A DNA stretch of 64,000 nucleotides from Pseudomonas sp. Irchel s3b2 (GTDB lineage: Bacteria; Pseudomonadota; Gammaproteobacteria; Pseudomonadales; Pseudomonadaceae), in contig NZ_FYEB01000003.1 in assembly GCF_900187445.1 (NCBI RefSeq), positions 186,001 to 250,000 of the forward strand, given 5' to 3'. A model generated the notes under the pieces. The model was not told the DNA's origin and did not search any database. It worked only from the letters and a program-made list of their open reading frames with translations. The position numbers and the translations under genes are program-made. Every line of letters starts with the position of its first letter. Within the stretch, counting starts at the first letter, position 1. Below, one piece after another: positions 8,111 through 17,414 of the stretch.

Positions 8111-10066
8111 TTACAGCAGGATAGTGCGAATGTCCGCCAGCAGGTCGCTCAGACGCTTGGTGAAGCGTGCAGCAGCGGCGCCGTTGATCACACGGTGATC
8201 GTAGGACAGCGACAGCGGCAGCATCAGTTTCGGCTGGAAGGCTTTGCCGTCCCAGACTGGCTGGATGGTTGCCTTGGAAACACCGAGGATCGCCACTTCC
8301 GGCGCGTTGACGATCGGCGTGAAGCCGGTGCCGCCAATGTGGCCGAGGCTGGAAATGGTGAAGCAGGCGCCTTGCATGTCGTCAGCGGTGAGCTTTTTGT
8401 CGCGGGCTTTGGCGGCCAGCGCAGCGGCTTCGGCTGCCAATTGCAACAGGCTCTTCTGGTCGACGTTCTTGATGACCGGTACCAACAGGCCTTCAGGGGT
8501 GTCGACGGCGAAGCCGATGTTCACGTACTTCTTGCGGATGATCGCTTTGCCGCTTGGCGCCAGCGAACTGTTGAAGTCCGGCAGTTCCTTGAGCAGGTGT
8601 GCGCACGATTTGAGCAGCAGCGGCAGGATGGTCAGCTTGACGCCAGCCTTCTCTGCAACGGCTTTCTGAGCGTTGCGGAACGCCTCCAGGTCGGTGATAT
8701 CAGCCGAATCGAACTGAGTCACGTGAGGAATGTTCAACCAGCTGCGGTGCAGGCTCGACGCGCCGATTTGCATCAGGCGAGTCATCGGCACTTCTTCGGT
8801 TTCACCGAAGCGGCTGAAGTCCACGACCGGAATCGGCGGGATGCCCGCGCCGCCGGTTGCGCCAGCCGCAGCGGCCGGTGCTTCCTTGGCTTTCTGCATC
8901 ATGGCTTTGACGTAAACCTGCACGTCTTCTTTCAGCACACGACCGTGCGGGCCGCTTGGGCTGACTGCGCTCAGCTCGACGCCGAATTCGCGGGCCAGTT
9001 GACGCACGGCAGGGCCGGCGTGAACCTTGGCGCCCGGCTTGGCTGGAGCAGCGGCCGGCGCAGCAGCAGGTGCGGCAGGTGCCGGAGCAGCAGGTGCAGC
9101 GGCGGCTGGAGCAGGCGCAGCGGCTGGAGCTGGAGCCGCAGCAGGCGCCGCGCCTTTGACTTTCAGCTTCAGGATCAGGTCGCCGGTACCGACTTCGTCA
9201 TCCAGCTTGATGGAAACGCTTTCCACCACGCCTGCGGCAGGCGATGGAATTTCCATGCTCGCCTTGTCGGATTCCAGAGTGATCAGCGACTGGTCGGCGG
9301 TGACGGTATCGCCAGCCTTGACCAGGACTTCGATGATCTTGGCCTTGCCCGACGAACCGATGTCCGGAACATGAATATCCTGAACAGTGTCGGCAACCGG
9401 AGCCGCTGGAGCCGCAGCGGCTGGCGCCGGGGCAGCGGCAGCAGGCGCAGCAGCCTGAGCTGGCGCGGCCGCGGCCGGTGCAGCAGCACCTGCCACTTCC
9501 AGATCCAGAATCAGATCGCCAGTGCCGACTTCGTCGTTGAGCTTGACGCTGATGGCCTTGACCACGCCAGCGGCGGGCGATGGAATTTCCATGCTCGCCT
9601 TGTCGGATTCCAGGGTGATCAGCGACTGATCAGCCTCGACGGTGTCGCCGACCTTGACCTGGATCTCGATGATCTGGGCCTTGCCCGACGAACCGATGTC
9701 CGGCACGTGCACTTGTTGAACGCTGGCCACAGCCGGCGCAGCAGCAGGAGCGGCCGGCGCTTTCGCGGCGGCAGGTGCAGGTGCAGCCTTGGCAGCCGGC
9801 GCAGCGGCAGCCGCAGGGGCAGGTGCAGCAGCACCTTCGACTTCCAGCTCCAGCAGTTCGTCGCCTTCTTTCAGGCGATCGCCCAGCTTCACTTTCAGGC
9901 TCTTGATGATACCGGCCTTCGGCGCAGGCACTTCCATGCTCGCCTTGTCCGATTCCAGCGTCAGGATGCTCTGATCGGCTTCGATACGGTCGCCGACCTT
10001 CACAAACAGTTCAATTACTTCACCTTCACCGCTGCCGATGTCAGGTACGCGAATGAGTTCGCTCAC
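8111..10066 (-). CDS. aceF: Pyruvate dehydrogenase E2, dihydrolipoamide acetyltransferase
   Basis: The acetyl-transferring core of the pyruvate dehydrogenase complex; it passes the acetyl group from E1 to coenzyme A. The 651-residue chain has three N-terminal lipoyl domains with lipoyl-lysines at about 41, 156 and 268 (each in ESDKASME), joined by long Ala/Pro-rich swinging linkers. A peripheral subunit-binding domain at about 350-390 (AVRQLAREFGV, GPHGRV) and the catalytic domain from about 420 follow, ending with SYDHRVINGA. As I recall, the P. aeruginosa protein has two lipoyl domains and about 547 residues, so the third domain here looks like a tandem duplication. The gene starts 11 bases after aceE with GAGGAGACACTCTG upstream, so the two are co-transcribed. 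Confidence 0.97.
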   Translation of the reverse strand: MSELIRVPDIGSGEGEVIELFVKVGDRIEADQSILTLESDKASMEVPAPKAGIIKSLKVKLGDRLKEGDELLELEVEGAAAPAPAAAAAPAAKAAPAPAAAKAPAAPAAAPAVASVQQVHVPDIGSSGKAQIIEIQVKVGDTVEADQSLITLESDKASMEIPSPAAGVVKAISVKLNDEVGTGDLILDLEVAGAAAPAAAAPAQAAAPAAAAPAPAAAAPAAPVADTVQDIHVPDIGSSGKAKIIEVLVKAGDTVTADQSLITLESDKASMEIPSPAAGVVESVSIKLDDEVGTGDLILKLKVKGAAPAAAPAPAAAPAPAAAAPAAPAPAAPAAAPAAAPAKPGAKVHAGPAVRQLAREFGVELSAVSPSGPHGRVLKEDVQVYVKAMMQKAKEAPAAAAGATGGAGIPPIPVVDFSRFGETEEVPMTRLMQIGASSLHRSWLNIPHVTQFDSADITDLEAFRNAQKAVAEKAGVKLTILPLLLKSCAHLLKELPDFNSSLAPSGKAIIRKKYVNIGFAVDTPEGLLVPVIKNVDQKSLLQLAAEAAALAAKARDKKLTADDMQGACFTISSLGHIGGTGFTPIVNAPEVAILGVSKATIQPVWDGKAFQPKLMLPLSLSYDHRVINGAAAARFTKRLSDLLADIRTILL

Positions 10067-10077
10067 AGAGTGTCTCC

Positions 10078-12723
10078 TCAGCAGTCCAGTGGGTTGCGTT
10101 TTTCCGGGTTGATACCGAACTTGGCGATGGCTTCAGCCACAACCTTAGGTTCGATGTCACCACGGTCAGCCAAGGCTTCCAGGGCTGCCAACACCACGAA
10201 ATGACGATCGACTTCGAAGAAGTGACGCAGCTTCTTGCGGCTGTCACTACGGCCGAAACCATCGGTGCCCAGGACTTTGAATTCCTTGGACGGGACCCAC
10301 TGACGAATTTGCTCAGCGAACAGCTTCATGTAGTCGGTAGACGCGATGACCGGACCTTTACGGCCGTTCAGGCACTCTTCGACGTAGCTCAGTTTAGGCT
10401 TCTGGCCAGGGTGCAGACGATTGGTGCGCTCAACAGCGAGGCCGTCGCGACGCAGTTCGTTGAAGCTGGTAACGCTCCATACGTCAGCACCGACGTTGAA
10501 CTCTTCACGCAGGATCTTCGCCGCTTCACGGACTTCACGCAGGATGGTGCCGGAGCCCATCAGCTGAACGTGGTGCGCCGCTTCGCGGGTATCTTCCTCG
10601 AGCAGGTACATGCCTTTCTTGATGCCTTCTTCGGCACCGGCCGGCATGGCTGGCTGCTGGTAGGACTCGTTCATCACAGTGATGTAGTAGAAGACGTCCT
10701 GCTGCTCTTCGGTCATCTTCTTCATGCCGTCCTGAATGATCACCGCCAGCTCGTAGCCGTAGGTCGGATCATAGGTGCGGCAGTTCGGAATGGTGGAAGC
10801 CAGCAGGTGGCTGTGACCATCTTCGTGCTGCAGACCTTCACCGTTCAGGGTGGTACGGCCGGCGGTGCCGCCGATCAGGAAACCACGGGTACGGCTGTCG
10901 CCAGCGGCCCAGGCCAGGTCGCCGATACGCTGGAAGCCGAACATCGAGTAGAAGATGTAGAACGGCAGCATTGGCTGGTTGTGGCTGGAGTACGAAGTAC
11001 CGGCAGCGATGAAGGAGCTCATGGCGCCCGCTTCGTTGATGCCTTCTTCGAGAATCTGGCCCTTCTGGTCTTCCTTGTAGAACATCACCTGGTCTTTATC
11101 GACTGGCTCGTAGAGCTGGCCGACGGAGGAGTAGATGCCCAACTGACGGAACATGCCTTCCATACCGAAGGTACGGGCTTCGTCCGGGATGATCGGAACG
11201 ATGCGTGGGCCGATTTCCTTGTCCTTGACCAATTGCGCGAGGATCCGCACGAAGGCCATGGTGGTGGAGATTTCACGGTCGCCCGAGCCGTCCAGGATCG
11301 CCTTGAGAGTGTCCAGTGGCGGGGTCGGGATGTTGAAGCTCTTGGCGCGACGCTGTGGCACGAAACCGCCCAGCGCGGTACGGCGCTCTGCCAGGTAACG
11401 GGCTTCGGCGCTGTTCGGCTCCGGCTTGAAGAACGGCAGGTTTTCCAGTTCTTCGTCCTTGACCGGAATGTCGAAACGATCACGGAACAACTTCAGGCTG
11501 TCGACATCGACTTTCTTGGTGTTGTGCGCAGTGTTTTTCGCTTCGCCGGCACCGGTGCCATAACCCTTGATGGTCTTGGCCAGGATGACAGTCGGTTGTT
11601 CTTTGTGGTTGACCGCTTCGTGGTACGCCGCGTAGACCTTGTACGGGTCGTGGCCACCACGGTTGAGTTTCCAGATCTCGTCGTCAGACAGGTCTGCAAC
11701 CATCGCCTTGAGTTCAGGCGTGTTGAAGAAGTGTTCACGCACGAACGCGCCGTCTTTGGCTTTGTAGTTCTGGTACTCGCCGTCGATGACTTCGTCCATG
11801 CGGCGTTGCAGGATACCGTCGACATCCTTGGCCAGCAGTGGGTCCCAGAAACGGCCCCAGATGACCTTGGTCACGTTCCATTGAGCGCCGCGGAACACGC
11901 CTTCGAGTTCCTGGATGATCTTGCCGTTGCCGCGAACCGGGCCGTCGAGGCGCTGCAGGTTGCAGTTGATGACGAAGATCAGGTTGTCCAGCTTCTCGCG
12001 GCCGGCCAGGGAGATCGCGCCCAGGGATTCCGGCTCGTCGCACTCGCCATCGCCCAGGAAGCACCAGACTTTCTGTTTGCCTGGCTGGATGAAGCCACGG
12101 TGTTCCAGGTACTTCATGAAGCGTGCCTGGTAGATCGCCTGGATCGGGCCCAGACCCATGGATACGGTCGGGAACTGCCAGAAGTCAGGCATCAGCCACG
12201 GGTGCGGATAGGACGACAAGCCCTGGCCATCGACTTCCTGACGGAAGTTGTTCATCTGATCTTCGGTGATGCGGCCTTCCATGAATGCACGGGCGTAAAC
12301 GCCTGGCGAGGTGTGGCCCTGGAAGTAGATCAGGTCGCCGCCGTGTTCGTCGCTCGGGGCCTGGAAGAAGTAGTTGAAGCCGATGTCATACAGGGTCGCA
12401 CTGGAAGCGAAGCTGGAGATGTGACCGCCGAGGTCAGAATCTTTCAGGTTCGTACGCATTACCATGGCCATCGCGTTCCAGCGTACCAACGAGCGAATGC
12501 GGCGTTCCATGAACAGGTCGCCAGGCATGCGTGCTTCGTGGGTAACGGGGATCGTGTTGCGGTACGGCGTAGTGATGGCGTAAGGGAGCTGCGAGCCGCT
12601 ACGGGTCGCGAGTTCACCCATACGGGTCATCAGATAGTGAGCACGGTCTTCGCCTTCTTTGTCGAGAACCGATTCCAGGGCGTCCAGCCATTCCTGGGTT
12701 TCGACGGGATCGAGGTCTTGCAT
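10078..12723 (-). CDS. aceE: Pyruvate dehydrogenase E1 component (homodimeric)
   Basis: Thiamine-diphosphate enzyme that decarboxylates pyruvate and acetylates the lipoyl arm of AceF, linking glycolysis to the citrate cycle. At 881 residues it matches the homodimeric gammaproteobacterial E1 (E. coli 887). The diphosphate/Mg motif is seen in LGDGECDEPESLGAI followed by NCNLQRLDGPV, and the transketolase-like middle and C-terminal domains are complete (GFLIGGTAGRTTLNGEG, DGFGRSD). First gene of the aceE-aceF operon. Two copies of a palindromic operator lie about 110 and 163 bases upstream of the ATG, indicating control by a dimeric repressor or activator. Confidence 0.97.
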   Translation of the reverse strand: MQDLDPVETQEWLDALESVLDKEGEDRAHYLMTRMGELATRSGSQLPYAITTPYRNTIPVTHEARMPGDLFMERRIRSLVRWNAMAMVMRTNLKDSDLGGHISSFASSATLYDIGFNYFFQAPSDEHGGDLIYFQGHTSPGVYARAFMEGRITEDQMNNFRQEVDGQGLSSYPHPWLMPDFWQFPTVSMGLGPIQAIYQARFMKYLEHRGFIQPGKQKVWCFLGDGECDEPESLGAISLAGREKLDNLIFVINCNLQRLDGPVRGNGKIIQELEGVFRGAQWNVTKVIWGRFWDPLLAKDVDGILQRRMDEVIDGEYQNYKAKDGAFVREHFFNTPELKAMVADLSDDEIWKLNRGGHDPYKVYAAYHEAVNHKEQPTVILAKTIKGYGTGAGEAKNTAHNTKKVDVDSLKLFRDRFDIPVKDEELENLPFFKPEPNSAEARYLAERRTALGGFVPQRRAKSFNIPTPPLDTLKAILDGSGDREISTTMAFVRILAQLVKDKEIGPRIVPIIPDEARTFGMEGMFRQLGIYSSVGQLYEPVDKDQVMFYKEDQKGQILEEGINEAGAMSSFIAAGTSYSSHNQPMLPFYIFYSMFGFQRIGDLAWAAGDSRTRGFLIGGTAGRTTLNGEGLQHEDGHSHLLASTIPNCRTYDPTYGYELAVIIQDGMKKMTEEQQDVFYYITVMNESYQQPAMPAGAEEGIKKGMYLLEEDTREAAHHVQLMGSGTILREVREAAKILREEFNVGADVWSVTSFNELRRDGLAVERTNRLHPGQKPKLSYVEECLNGRKGPVIASTDYMKLFAEQIRQWVPSKEFKVLGTDGFGRSDSRKKLRHFFEVDRHFVVLAALEALADRGDIEPKVVAEAIAKFGINPEKRNPLDC

Positions 12724-12833
12724 GGCTTGCTCCAGGGCGGAAAGGCTTCCAGAATCGGTTGCCTGAGTTTGCGACTGGCCTTGTGGGCAGACGATATAAA
12801 TTCTTGGATTGCCGATAGGTTGTTCCGGCGGCG

Positions 12834-12848
12834 TGTAGTTTTACTACA
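12834..12848. promoter_or_regulatory. Palindromic operator upstream of aceE, site 1
   Basis: Perfect dyad TGTAG-TTTTA-CTACA, 111 bases ahead of the aceE start. The half-sites resemble operators of GntR-type (PdhR/LldR-like) regulators, whose general pattern is TNGTNNNACNA. The regulator is not in this window. Confidence 0.6.
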
Positions 12849-12885
12849 AATCATCGGGCATTTCAGCCTTTCGAATGTATAGACG

Positions 12886-12900
12886 AGTAGTAAAACTACA
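12886..12900. promoter_or_regulatory. Palindromic operator upstream of aceE, site 2
   Basis: AGTAG-TAAAA-CTACA, a near copy of site 1 in inverse orientation. The two centres are 52 bp apart, close to five helical turns, so both sites face the same side of the DNA. The rest of the aceE-glnE gap (12901-13106) holds only a small hairpin, GGTTGG / CCAACC near 12949-12967, and no gene. Confidence 0.6.
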
Positions 12901-13106
12901 GATGATTGGCTTGTGGCCTCCGGCTGCGTTGTGAGAATAATCGTTAAGGTTGGTCTTTTGCCAACCAGAAAAGGTGAAGGCTTGATGATTGCTGCCAAAA
13001 ATAAACAAATTACAGCTATTTCTAACCTTTGTTCGACAGTCAATCACGTAGTGTGTTTTCAAAAATCACTACATGCAGCCTTTCGCACGCCGATCAAGGA
13101 TAGACC

Positions 13107-16046
13107 ATGAGCCTCCCTTCGCTTGCCGAACTGCCCGGCGTACTCCTGCCGTTTGTCACCCGTGCCGAGCAGTCGTTCCGTACGACTGTCGGGGTTCTTC
13201 CCGACGATCATGGCCTGTCTGCCTGGACGCCTGAGCGCTGGGCGCAATTTACCCGTGTCTGCGCTGCCAGCGACTTTGTCATTGAACAGAGCCTGCGTGA
13301 CCCTTTGATGTTGCTGGAGTTGGCGCAGTCCGGCGAACTGGACCGCGCCTTTGCGCCGGGTGAGTTGTGCGCGCAGATTGCGACGGCGGTGAGCGCCGCC
13401 GAAACCGACGACCAACTTGGCCGCGCCCTGCGTCGCCAGCGCGCCCGTCAGCAAGTGCGGATCATCTGGCGCGATCTGACTCGTCAGGCCGATCTGATCC
13501 AGACCTGTCGCGACCTCTCGGACATGGCCGATGCCAGCATCGATCAGGCCTATCAGTGGTTGTATCAGCGCCATTGCCAACAGTTCGGCACGCCCACCGG
13601 GCGGCGCAGTGGCGAACCGCAACAGATGGTCATCCTCGGCATGGGCAAACTCGGCGCCGTGGAGCTGAACCTGTCATCGGACATCGACCTGATCTTCGCC
13701 TACCCCGAGGGCGGTGAAACCGTCGGCGTGAAGCGCTCGCTGGATAATCAGGAGTTTTTCATTCGTCTGGGGCAGCGGCTGATCAAGGCCCTGGACCCGA
13801 TGACCGTCGACGGTTTCGTGTTCCGCGTCGACATGCGCTTGCGGCCCTACGGTTCGTCCGGTGCCTTGGTGCTGAGCTTCAATGCGCTGGAGCAGTATTA
13901 TCAGGATCAGGGTCGCGACTGGGAACGCTACGCGATGATCAAGGCGCGCGTGGTGGCCGGCGATCAAGTGGCCGGCGCCCAATTACTCGACATGCTGCGG
14001 CCGTTCGTTTACCGGCGTTACCTGGACTTCTCGGCCATCGAAGCGCTGCGCACCATGAAGCAGCTGATCCAGCAGGAAGTCCGGCGCAAGGGCATGGCCG
14101 ACAACATCAAACTCGGTTCCGGCGGCATTCGTGAAGTCGAATTTATCGCCCAGGCCTTCCAGCTGATTCACGGCGGTCGCGACCTGAGCCTGCAGCAGCG
14201 TCCTTTATTAAAAGTACTGAGCACATTGGAAGGTCAGGGTTACCTGCCGGCGGCGGTGGTCAGTGAACTGCGAGAAGCCTACGAATTTCTGCGTTACACC
14301 GAACACGCGATCCAGGCGATTGCCGACCGCCAGACCCAGATGCTGCCAGATAGCCCGCAGGATCAGGCGCGCATTGCCTTTATGCTCGGGTTCGCCAACT
14401 GGACGGCGTTCCACGAACAGCTGATGTACTGGCGTGGCCGGGTGGCCTGGCACTTTGCTCAGGTGATCGCCGATCCCGACGAAGAGGACGGCGCCGAGAG
14501 CGAAGTGGTGGTCGGCGGGGAATGGCTGCCGCTGTGGGAAGAGGCGCAGGACGAAGAGGCCGCGTGCCGTCAGCTGGAAGAGGGTGGTTTCGCCGATGCT
14601 TCCAAGGCGCTGAAAGCCCTGGCCAGTTTGCGCGGCAGTCCGCAATTGCGCGCCATGCAGCGCCTGGGGCGTGAACGCCTCGATGCTTTTATTCCGCGCT
14701 TGCTGGCTCAGGCTGTGGAGCACGCCAATCCCGATCTGGTGTTGGAGCGGGTACTGCCGTTGGTGGAAGCCGTGGCGCGTCGTTCCGCCTATCTGGTGTT
14801 GTTGACCGAGAATCCCGGCGCCCTGCGTCGTTTGCTGACGCTGTGCGCCGCGAGCCCATGGATTGCCGAACAGATCACGCGCTTCCCGTTGCTGCTCGAC
14901 GAGTTGCTCAACGAAGGCCGGCTGTTCAAGCCACCGCTGGCGCCGGAATTGGCTGCCGAATTGCGTGAGCGTTTGACGCGGATTCCCGAAGACGACCTCG
15001 AACAACAAATGGAAGCCCTGCGGCATTTCAAACTGGCGCACCGCTTGCGCGTCGCCGCCTCGGAAATCGCCGGGAGCCTGCCATTAATGAAGGTCAGTGA
15101 TTACCTGACCTGGCTCGCCGAAGCGATTCTCGAACAGGTGCTGGCCCTGGCGTGGCGTCAGACCGTGGCCAAGTACGGTACGCCGCAACGCACCGACGGC
15201 AGCTTGTGCGACCCTGGTTTCATCATTGTCGGTTATGGGAAAGTCGGCGGTCTGGAGCTGGGGCATAGTTCGGACCTGGATCTGGTGTTTATCCACGACG
15301 GCGATCCGCAGGCGGAAACCGACGGGCCGAAGCCTATTGACGGCGCACAGTTTTTTACCCGGCTCGGGCAACGCATCATTCATTTGCTGACGGCGCAGAC
15401 CAACTCCGGCCAGCTGTATGAGGTGGACATGCGCCTGCGTCCGTCCGGTGCGTCCGGTTTGCTGGTGAGTTCCCTGGGGGCGTTTGCCCGGTATCAGGAA
15501 AACGAAGCCTGGACCTGGGAACATCAGGCGCTGGTGCGAGCGCGGGTGCTGGTGGGCAGTCAGGATGTCGGCGAGGCATTCGAGAAAGTTCGTGCGACGG
15601 TATTGGGCAAGTCGCGGAACCTGTCGACGTTGCGCCAGGAGGTCAGCGAGATGCGTGCCAAGATGCGCGATAATCTCGGCAGCAAGAGCACTGCGGCGGG
15701 CACGGCGGCAAATGCCTTCGAGGCCACGGCGCCGTTCGACCTCAAGCAGGATGCCGGAGGTATCGTCGATATTGAATTTATGGTGCAATACGCGGCTCTG
15801 GCATGGTCTGAAGCGCATCCGTCATTGCTGCGCTATACCGACAATATCCGCATTCTGGAAGGGTTGGAGGAGGTCGGGCTAATGCCCGCCGAAGACGCCA
15901 GCTTGTTGCGTGAAGCCTATAAGGCCTACCGCTCCGCCGCTCACCGGGAGGCCTTGCAGAAGGACGCCGGGGTGATACCGGGCGACCAGTTCGTGGATGA
16001 ACGACGGCAGGTCATGCGGATCTGGCGCGAGCTGGGATTAAGCTGA
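13107..16046 (+). CDS. glnE: Glutamine synthetase adenylyltransferase/deadenylase
   Basis: Bifunctional regulator that adds AMP to, and removes it from, glutamine synthetase in response to PII protein and glutamine. The 979-residue protein has two nucleotidyltransferase domains: the N-terminal deadenylase with LSSDIDLIF near residue 188 and the C-terminal adenylyltransferase with HSSDLDLVF near 720, separated by helical regulatory domains. Both Asp-x-Asp metal sites are present. ATG 13107 has AAGGAT upstream. It is transcribed divergently from aceE, as in other pseudomonads, so their promoters share the 383-base gap. Confidence 0.97.
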   Translation: MSLPSLAELPGVLLPFVTRAEQSFRTTVGVLPDDHGLSAWTPERWAQFTRVCAASDFVIEQSLRDPLMLLELAQSGELDRAFAPGELCAQIATAVSAAETDDQLGRALRRQRARQQVRIIWRDLTRQADLIQTCRDLSDMADASIDQAYQWLYQRHCQQFGTPTGRRSGEPQQMVILGMGKLGAVELNLSSDIDLIFAYPEGGETVGVKRSLDNQEFFIRLGQRLIKALDPMTVDGFVFRVDMRLRPYGSSGALVLSFNALEQYYQDQGRDWERYAMIKARVVAGDQVAGAQLLDMLRPFVYRRYLDFSAIEALRTMKQLIQQEVRRKGMADNIKLGSGGIREVEFIAQAFQLIHGGRDLSLQQRPLLKVLSTLEGQGYLPAAVVSELREAYEFLRYTEHAIQAIADRQTQMLPDSPQDQARIAFMLGFANWTAFHEQLMYWRGRVAWHFAQVIADPDEEDGAESEVVVGGEWLPLWEEAQDEEAACRQLEEGGFADASKALKALASLRGSPQLRAMQRLGRERLDAFIPRLLAQAVEHANPDLVLERVLPLVEAVARRSAYLVLLTENPGALRRLLTLCAASPWIAEQITRFPLLLDELLNEGRLFKPPLAPELAAELRERLTRIPEDDLEQQMEALRHFKLAHRLRVAASEIAGSLPLMKVSDYLTWLAEAILEQVLALAWRQTVAKYGTPQRTDGSLCDPGFIIVGYGKVGGLELGHSSDLDLVFIHDGDPQAETDGPKPIDGAQFFTRLGQRIIHLLTAQTNSGQLYEVDMRLRPSGASGLLVSSLGAFARYQENEAWTWEHQALVRARVLVGSQDVGEAFEKVRATVLGKSRNLSTLRQEVSEMRAKMRDNLGSKSTAAGTAANAFEATAPFDLKQDAGGIVDIEFMVQYAALAWSEAHPSLLRYTDNIRILEGLEEVGLMPAEDASLLREAYKAYRSAAHREALQKDAGVIPGDQFVDERRQVMRIWRELGLS

Positions 16047-16076
16047 CAAGGGATATTTGTAACATCTGATACCCAA

Positions 16077-16167
16077 TGTAGGAGCGAGCTTGCTCGCGAA
16101 GGCGGAGTGTCAGTCGGCATTGATTCTGGATGTGCCGGCCCTTTCGCGAGCAGGCTCGCTCCCACAG
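16077..16167. repeat. REP pair (GGAGCGAGC type)
   Basis: TGTAGGAGCGAGCTTGCTCG at the left is matched by the inverse CGAGCAGGCTCGCTCCCACA at the right, forming a long hairpin after glnE. It is one of several copies of this family in the window. Confidence 0.85.
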
Positions 16168-16234
16168 TGGATCTGCGGTATTTGGAGATTGAGGCAGCTA
16201 AACTGCACCGCACTGGATGTGCACCAATACCCAA

Positions 16235-16325
16235 TGTGGGAGCGAGCCTGCTCGCGATAGCGCAGAGACGGTCGACAGTTATGTTGAAGGCGACGATCCC
16301 TTCGCGGGCAAACAGACTTCCACAG
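16235..16325. repeat. REP pair (GGAGCGAGC type), second copy in the same gap
   Basis: TGTGGGAGCGAGCCTGCTCG on the left; the right arm (GCGGGCAAACAGACTTCCACAG) has diverged. Two adjacent copies fill most of the glnE-waaF gap, where no gene is visible. Confidence 0.75.
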
Positions 16326-16338
16326 TGATTCTCGAGGC

Positions 16339-16370
16339 GGGGAGGCGTATGCCTCCCCGGCTCGTTTTTG
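16339..16370 (+). terminator. Rho-independent terminator before waaF
   Basis: GGGGAGGC (16339-16346), a GTAT loop and GCCTCCCC (16351-16358), followed by GGCTCGTTTTT. It would end transcription arriving from glnE just 9 bases before waaF, so waaF must start from a promoter very close by or from read-through. Confidence 0.7.
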
Positions 16371-16378
16371 GAAACCAC

Positions 16379-17413
16379 ATGAAAATTCTGATCGTTGGGC
16401 CCAGTTGGGTCGGTGACATGGTGATGGCGCAGACACTTTTTCAGTGTCTCAAGCAGCGCCACCCGCAGTGCGAAATCGACGTGCTGGCCCCCGAGTGGAG
16501 CCGGCCGATTCTCGAGCGCATGCCCGAAGTGCGCCAGGCCTTGAGCTTTCCGCTCGGCCACGGCGTGCTGGAGCTGGCGACGCGTCGGCGCATCGGTAAA
16601 TCCCTGGCCGGTCAGTACGACCAGGCCATCCTGCTGCCCAATTCCCTGAAGTCGGCACTGGTGCCGTTTTTTGCCGGCATTGCGAAACGCACCGGCTGGC
16701 GCGGCGAGTTCCGCTACGGCCTGCTCAATGACGTACGCACGCTCGACAAAGAACGTTATCCGCTAATGATCGAGCGTTTCATGGCCCTGGCCTTTGAGCC
16801 CGGTGCCGACTTGCCGAAGCCGTACCCACGGCCGAGCCTGCAGATCGACCCAGTGACCCGCGACGGCGCACTGGCTAAATTCGGTCTGGCCCTTGACCGT
16901 CCGGTGTTGGCGTTGTGCCCTGGCGCCGAGTTCGGCGAGTCCAAGCGCTGGCCGTCCGAGCACTATGCCAAGGTCGCCGAAGCGAAGATCCGTGAAGGCT
17001 GGCAGGTCTGGCTGTTCGGCTCAAAAAACGATCACGCGGTGGGCGAAGACATTCGTGCGCGGCTGATACCCGGTCTGCGTGAAGAGTCGGTGAACCTCAG
17101 TGGTGATACATCCCTGGCCGAGGCCATCGATCTGCTGTCTTGCGCCGATGCGGTGGTCTCCAACGACTCCGGCCTGATGCACGTGGCGGCCGCGCTGAAC
17201 CGCCCATTGGTGGCGGTATACGGTTCGACATCGCCGGGTTTCACACCACCGTTGGCCGAGCATGTCGAAATCGTGCGCCTGGGCATCGAATGCAGTCCGT
17301 GCTTCGATCGCACCTGCCGTTTCGGTCATTACAATTGCTTGCGCCAGCTTATGCCAAAAGCGGTGAACGAAGCCTTGCAGCGGTTGCTGGGCTCTGTGGT
17401 CGAGGTCAAATAG
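16379..17413 (+). CDS. waaF: ADP-heptose:LPS heptosyltransferase II
   Basis: Adds the second L-glycero-D-manno-heptose to the LPS inner core at the cytoplasmic face of the inner membrane. The protein from ATG 16379 has 344 residues, the family length, and begins MKILIVGPSWVGDMVMAQ, the heptosyltransferase N-terminal motif. A GT-B fold is expected, with LCPGAEFGESKRWP and the donor-binding VVSNDSGLMHVAAALNRP in the C-terminal half (family GT9). The frame runs open further upstream to 16217, but that part covers repeats and the terminator. The stop is one base before the waaC start, so this is the first gene of an overlapping core operon. Confidence 0.96.
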   Translation: MKILIVGPSWVGDMVMAQTLFQCLKQRHPQCEIDVLAPEWSRPILERMPEVRQALSFPLGHGVLELATRRRIGKSLAGQYDQAILLPNSLKSALVPFFAGIAKRTGWRGEFRYGLLNDVRTLDKERYPLMIERFMALAFEPGADLPKPYPRPSLQIDPVTRDGALAKFGLALDRPVLALCPGAEFGESKRWPSEHYAKVAEAKIREGWQVWLFGSKNDHAVGEDIRARLIPGLREESVNLSGDTSLAEAIDLLSCADAVVSNDSGLMHVAAALNRPLVAVYGSTSPGFTPPLAEHVEIVRLGIECSPCFDRTCRFGHYNCLRQLMPKAVNEALQRLLGSVVEVK

Positions 17414-17414
17414 T

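Noticed and set aside
9200..10000. Repeated DNA blocks within aceF as a CRISPR-like or mobile repeat
   Set aside because: They encode the three lipoyl domains and keep the reading frame, so they are domain duplications.
8069..10204. 711-codon plus-strand frame across aceF
   Set aside because: It is antisense to the intact, well-supported aceF; length results from high GC and the Ala-rich linkers (giving Ser/Arg/Gly runs).
10201..12882. 893-codon plus-strand frame across aceE
   Set aside because: Mirror of the conserved aceE coding frame; no domain or start signal.
16047..16378. Possible loss of ilvE between glnE and waaF
   Set aside because: P. aeruginosa has ilvE here, but as I recall P. 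putida does not; the gap holds only REP elements and a terminator, so no deletion scar can be claimed.
16217..16378. N-terminal extension of WaaF from 16217
   Set aside because: The extension covers a REP element and a terminator; the conserved heptosyltransferase start is ATG 16379.
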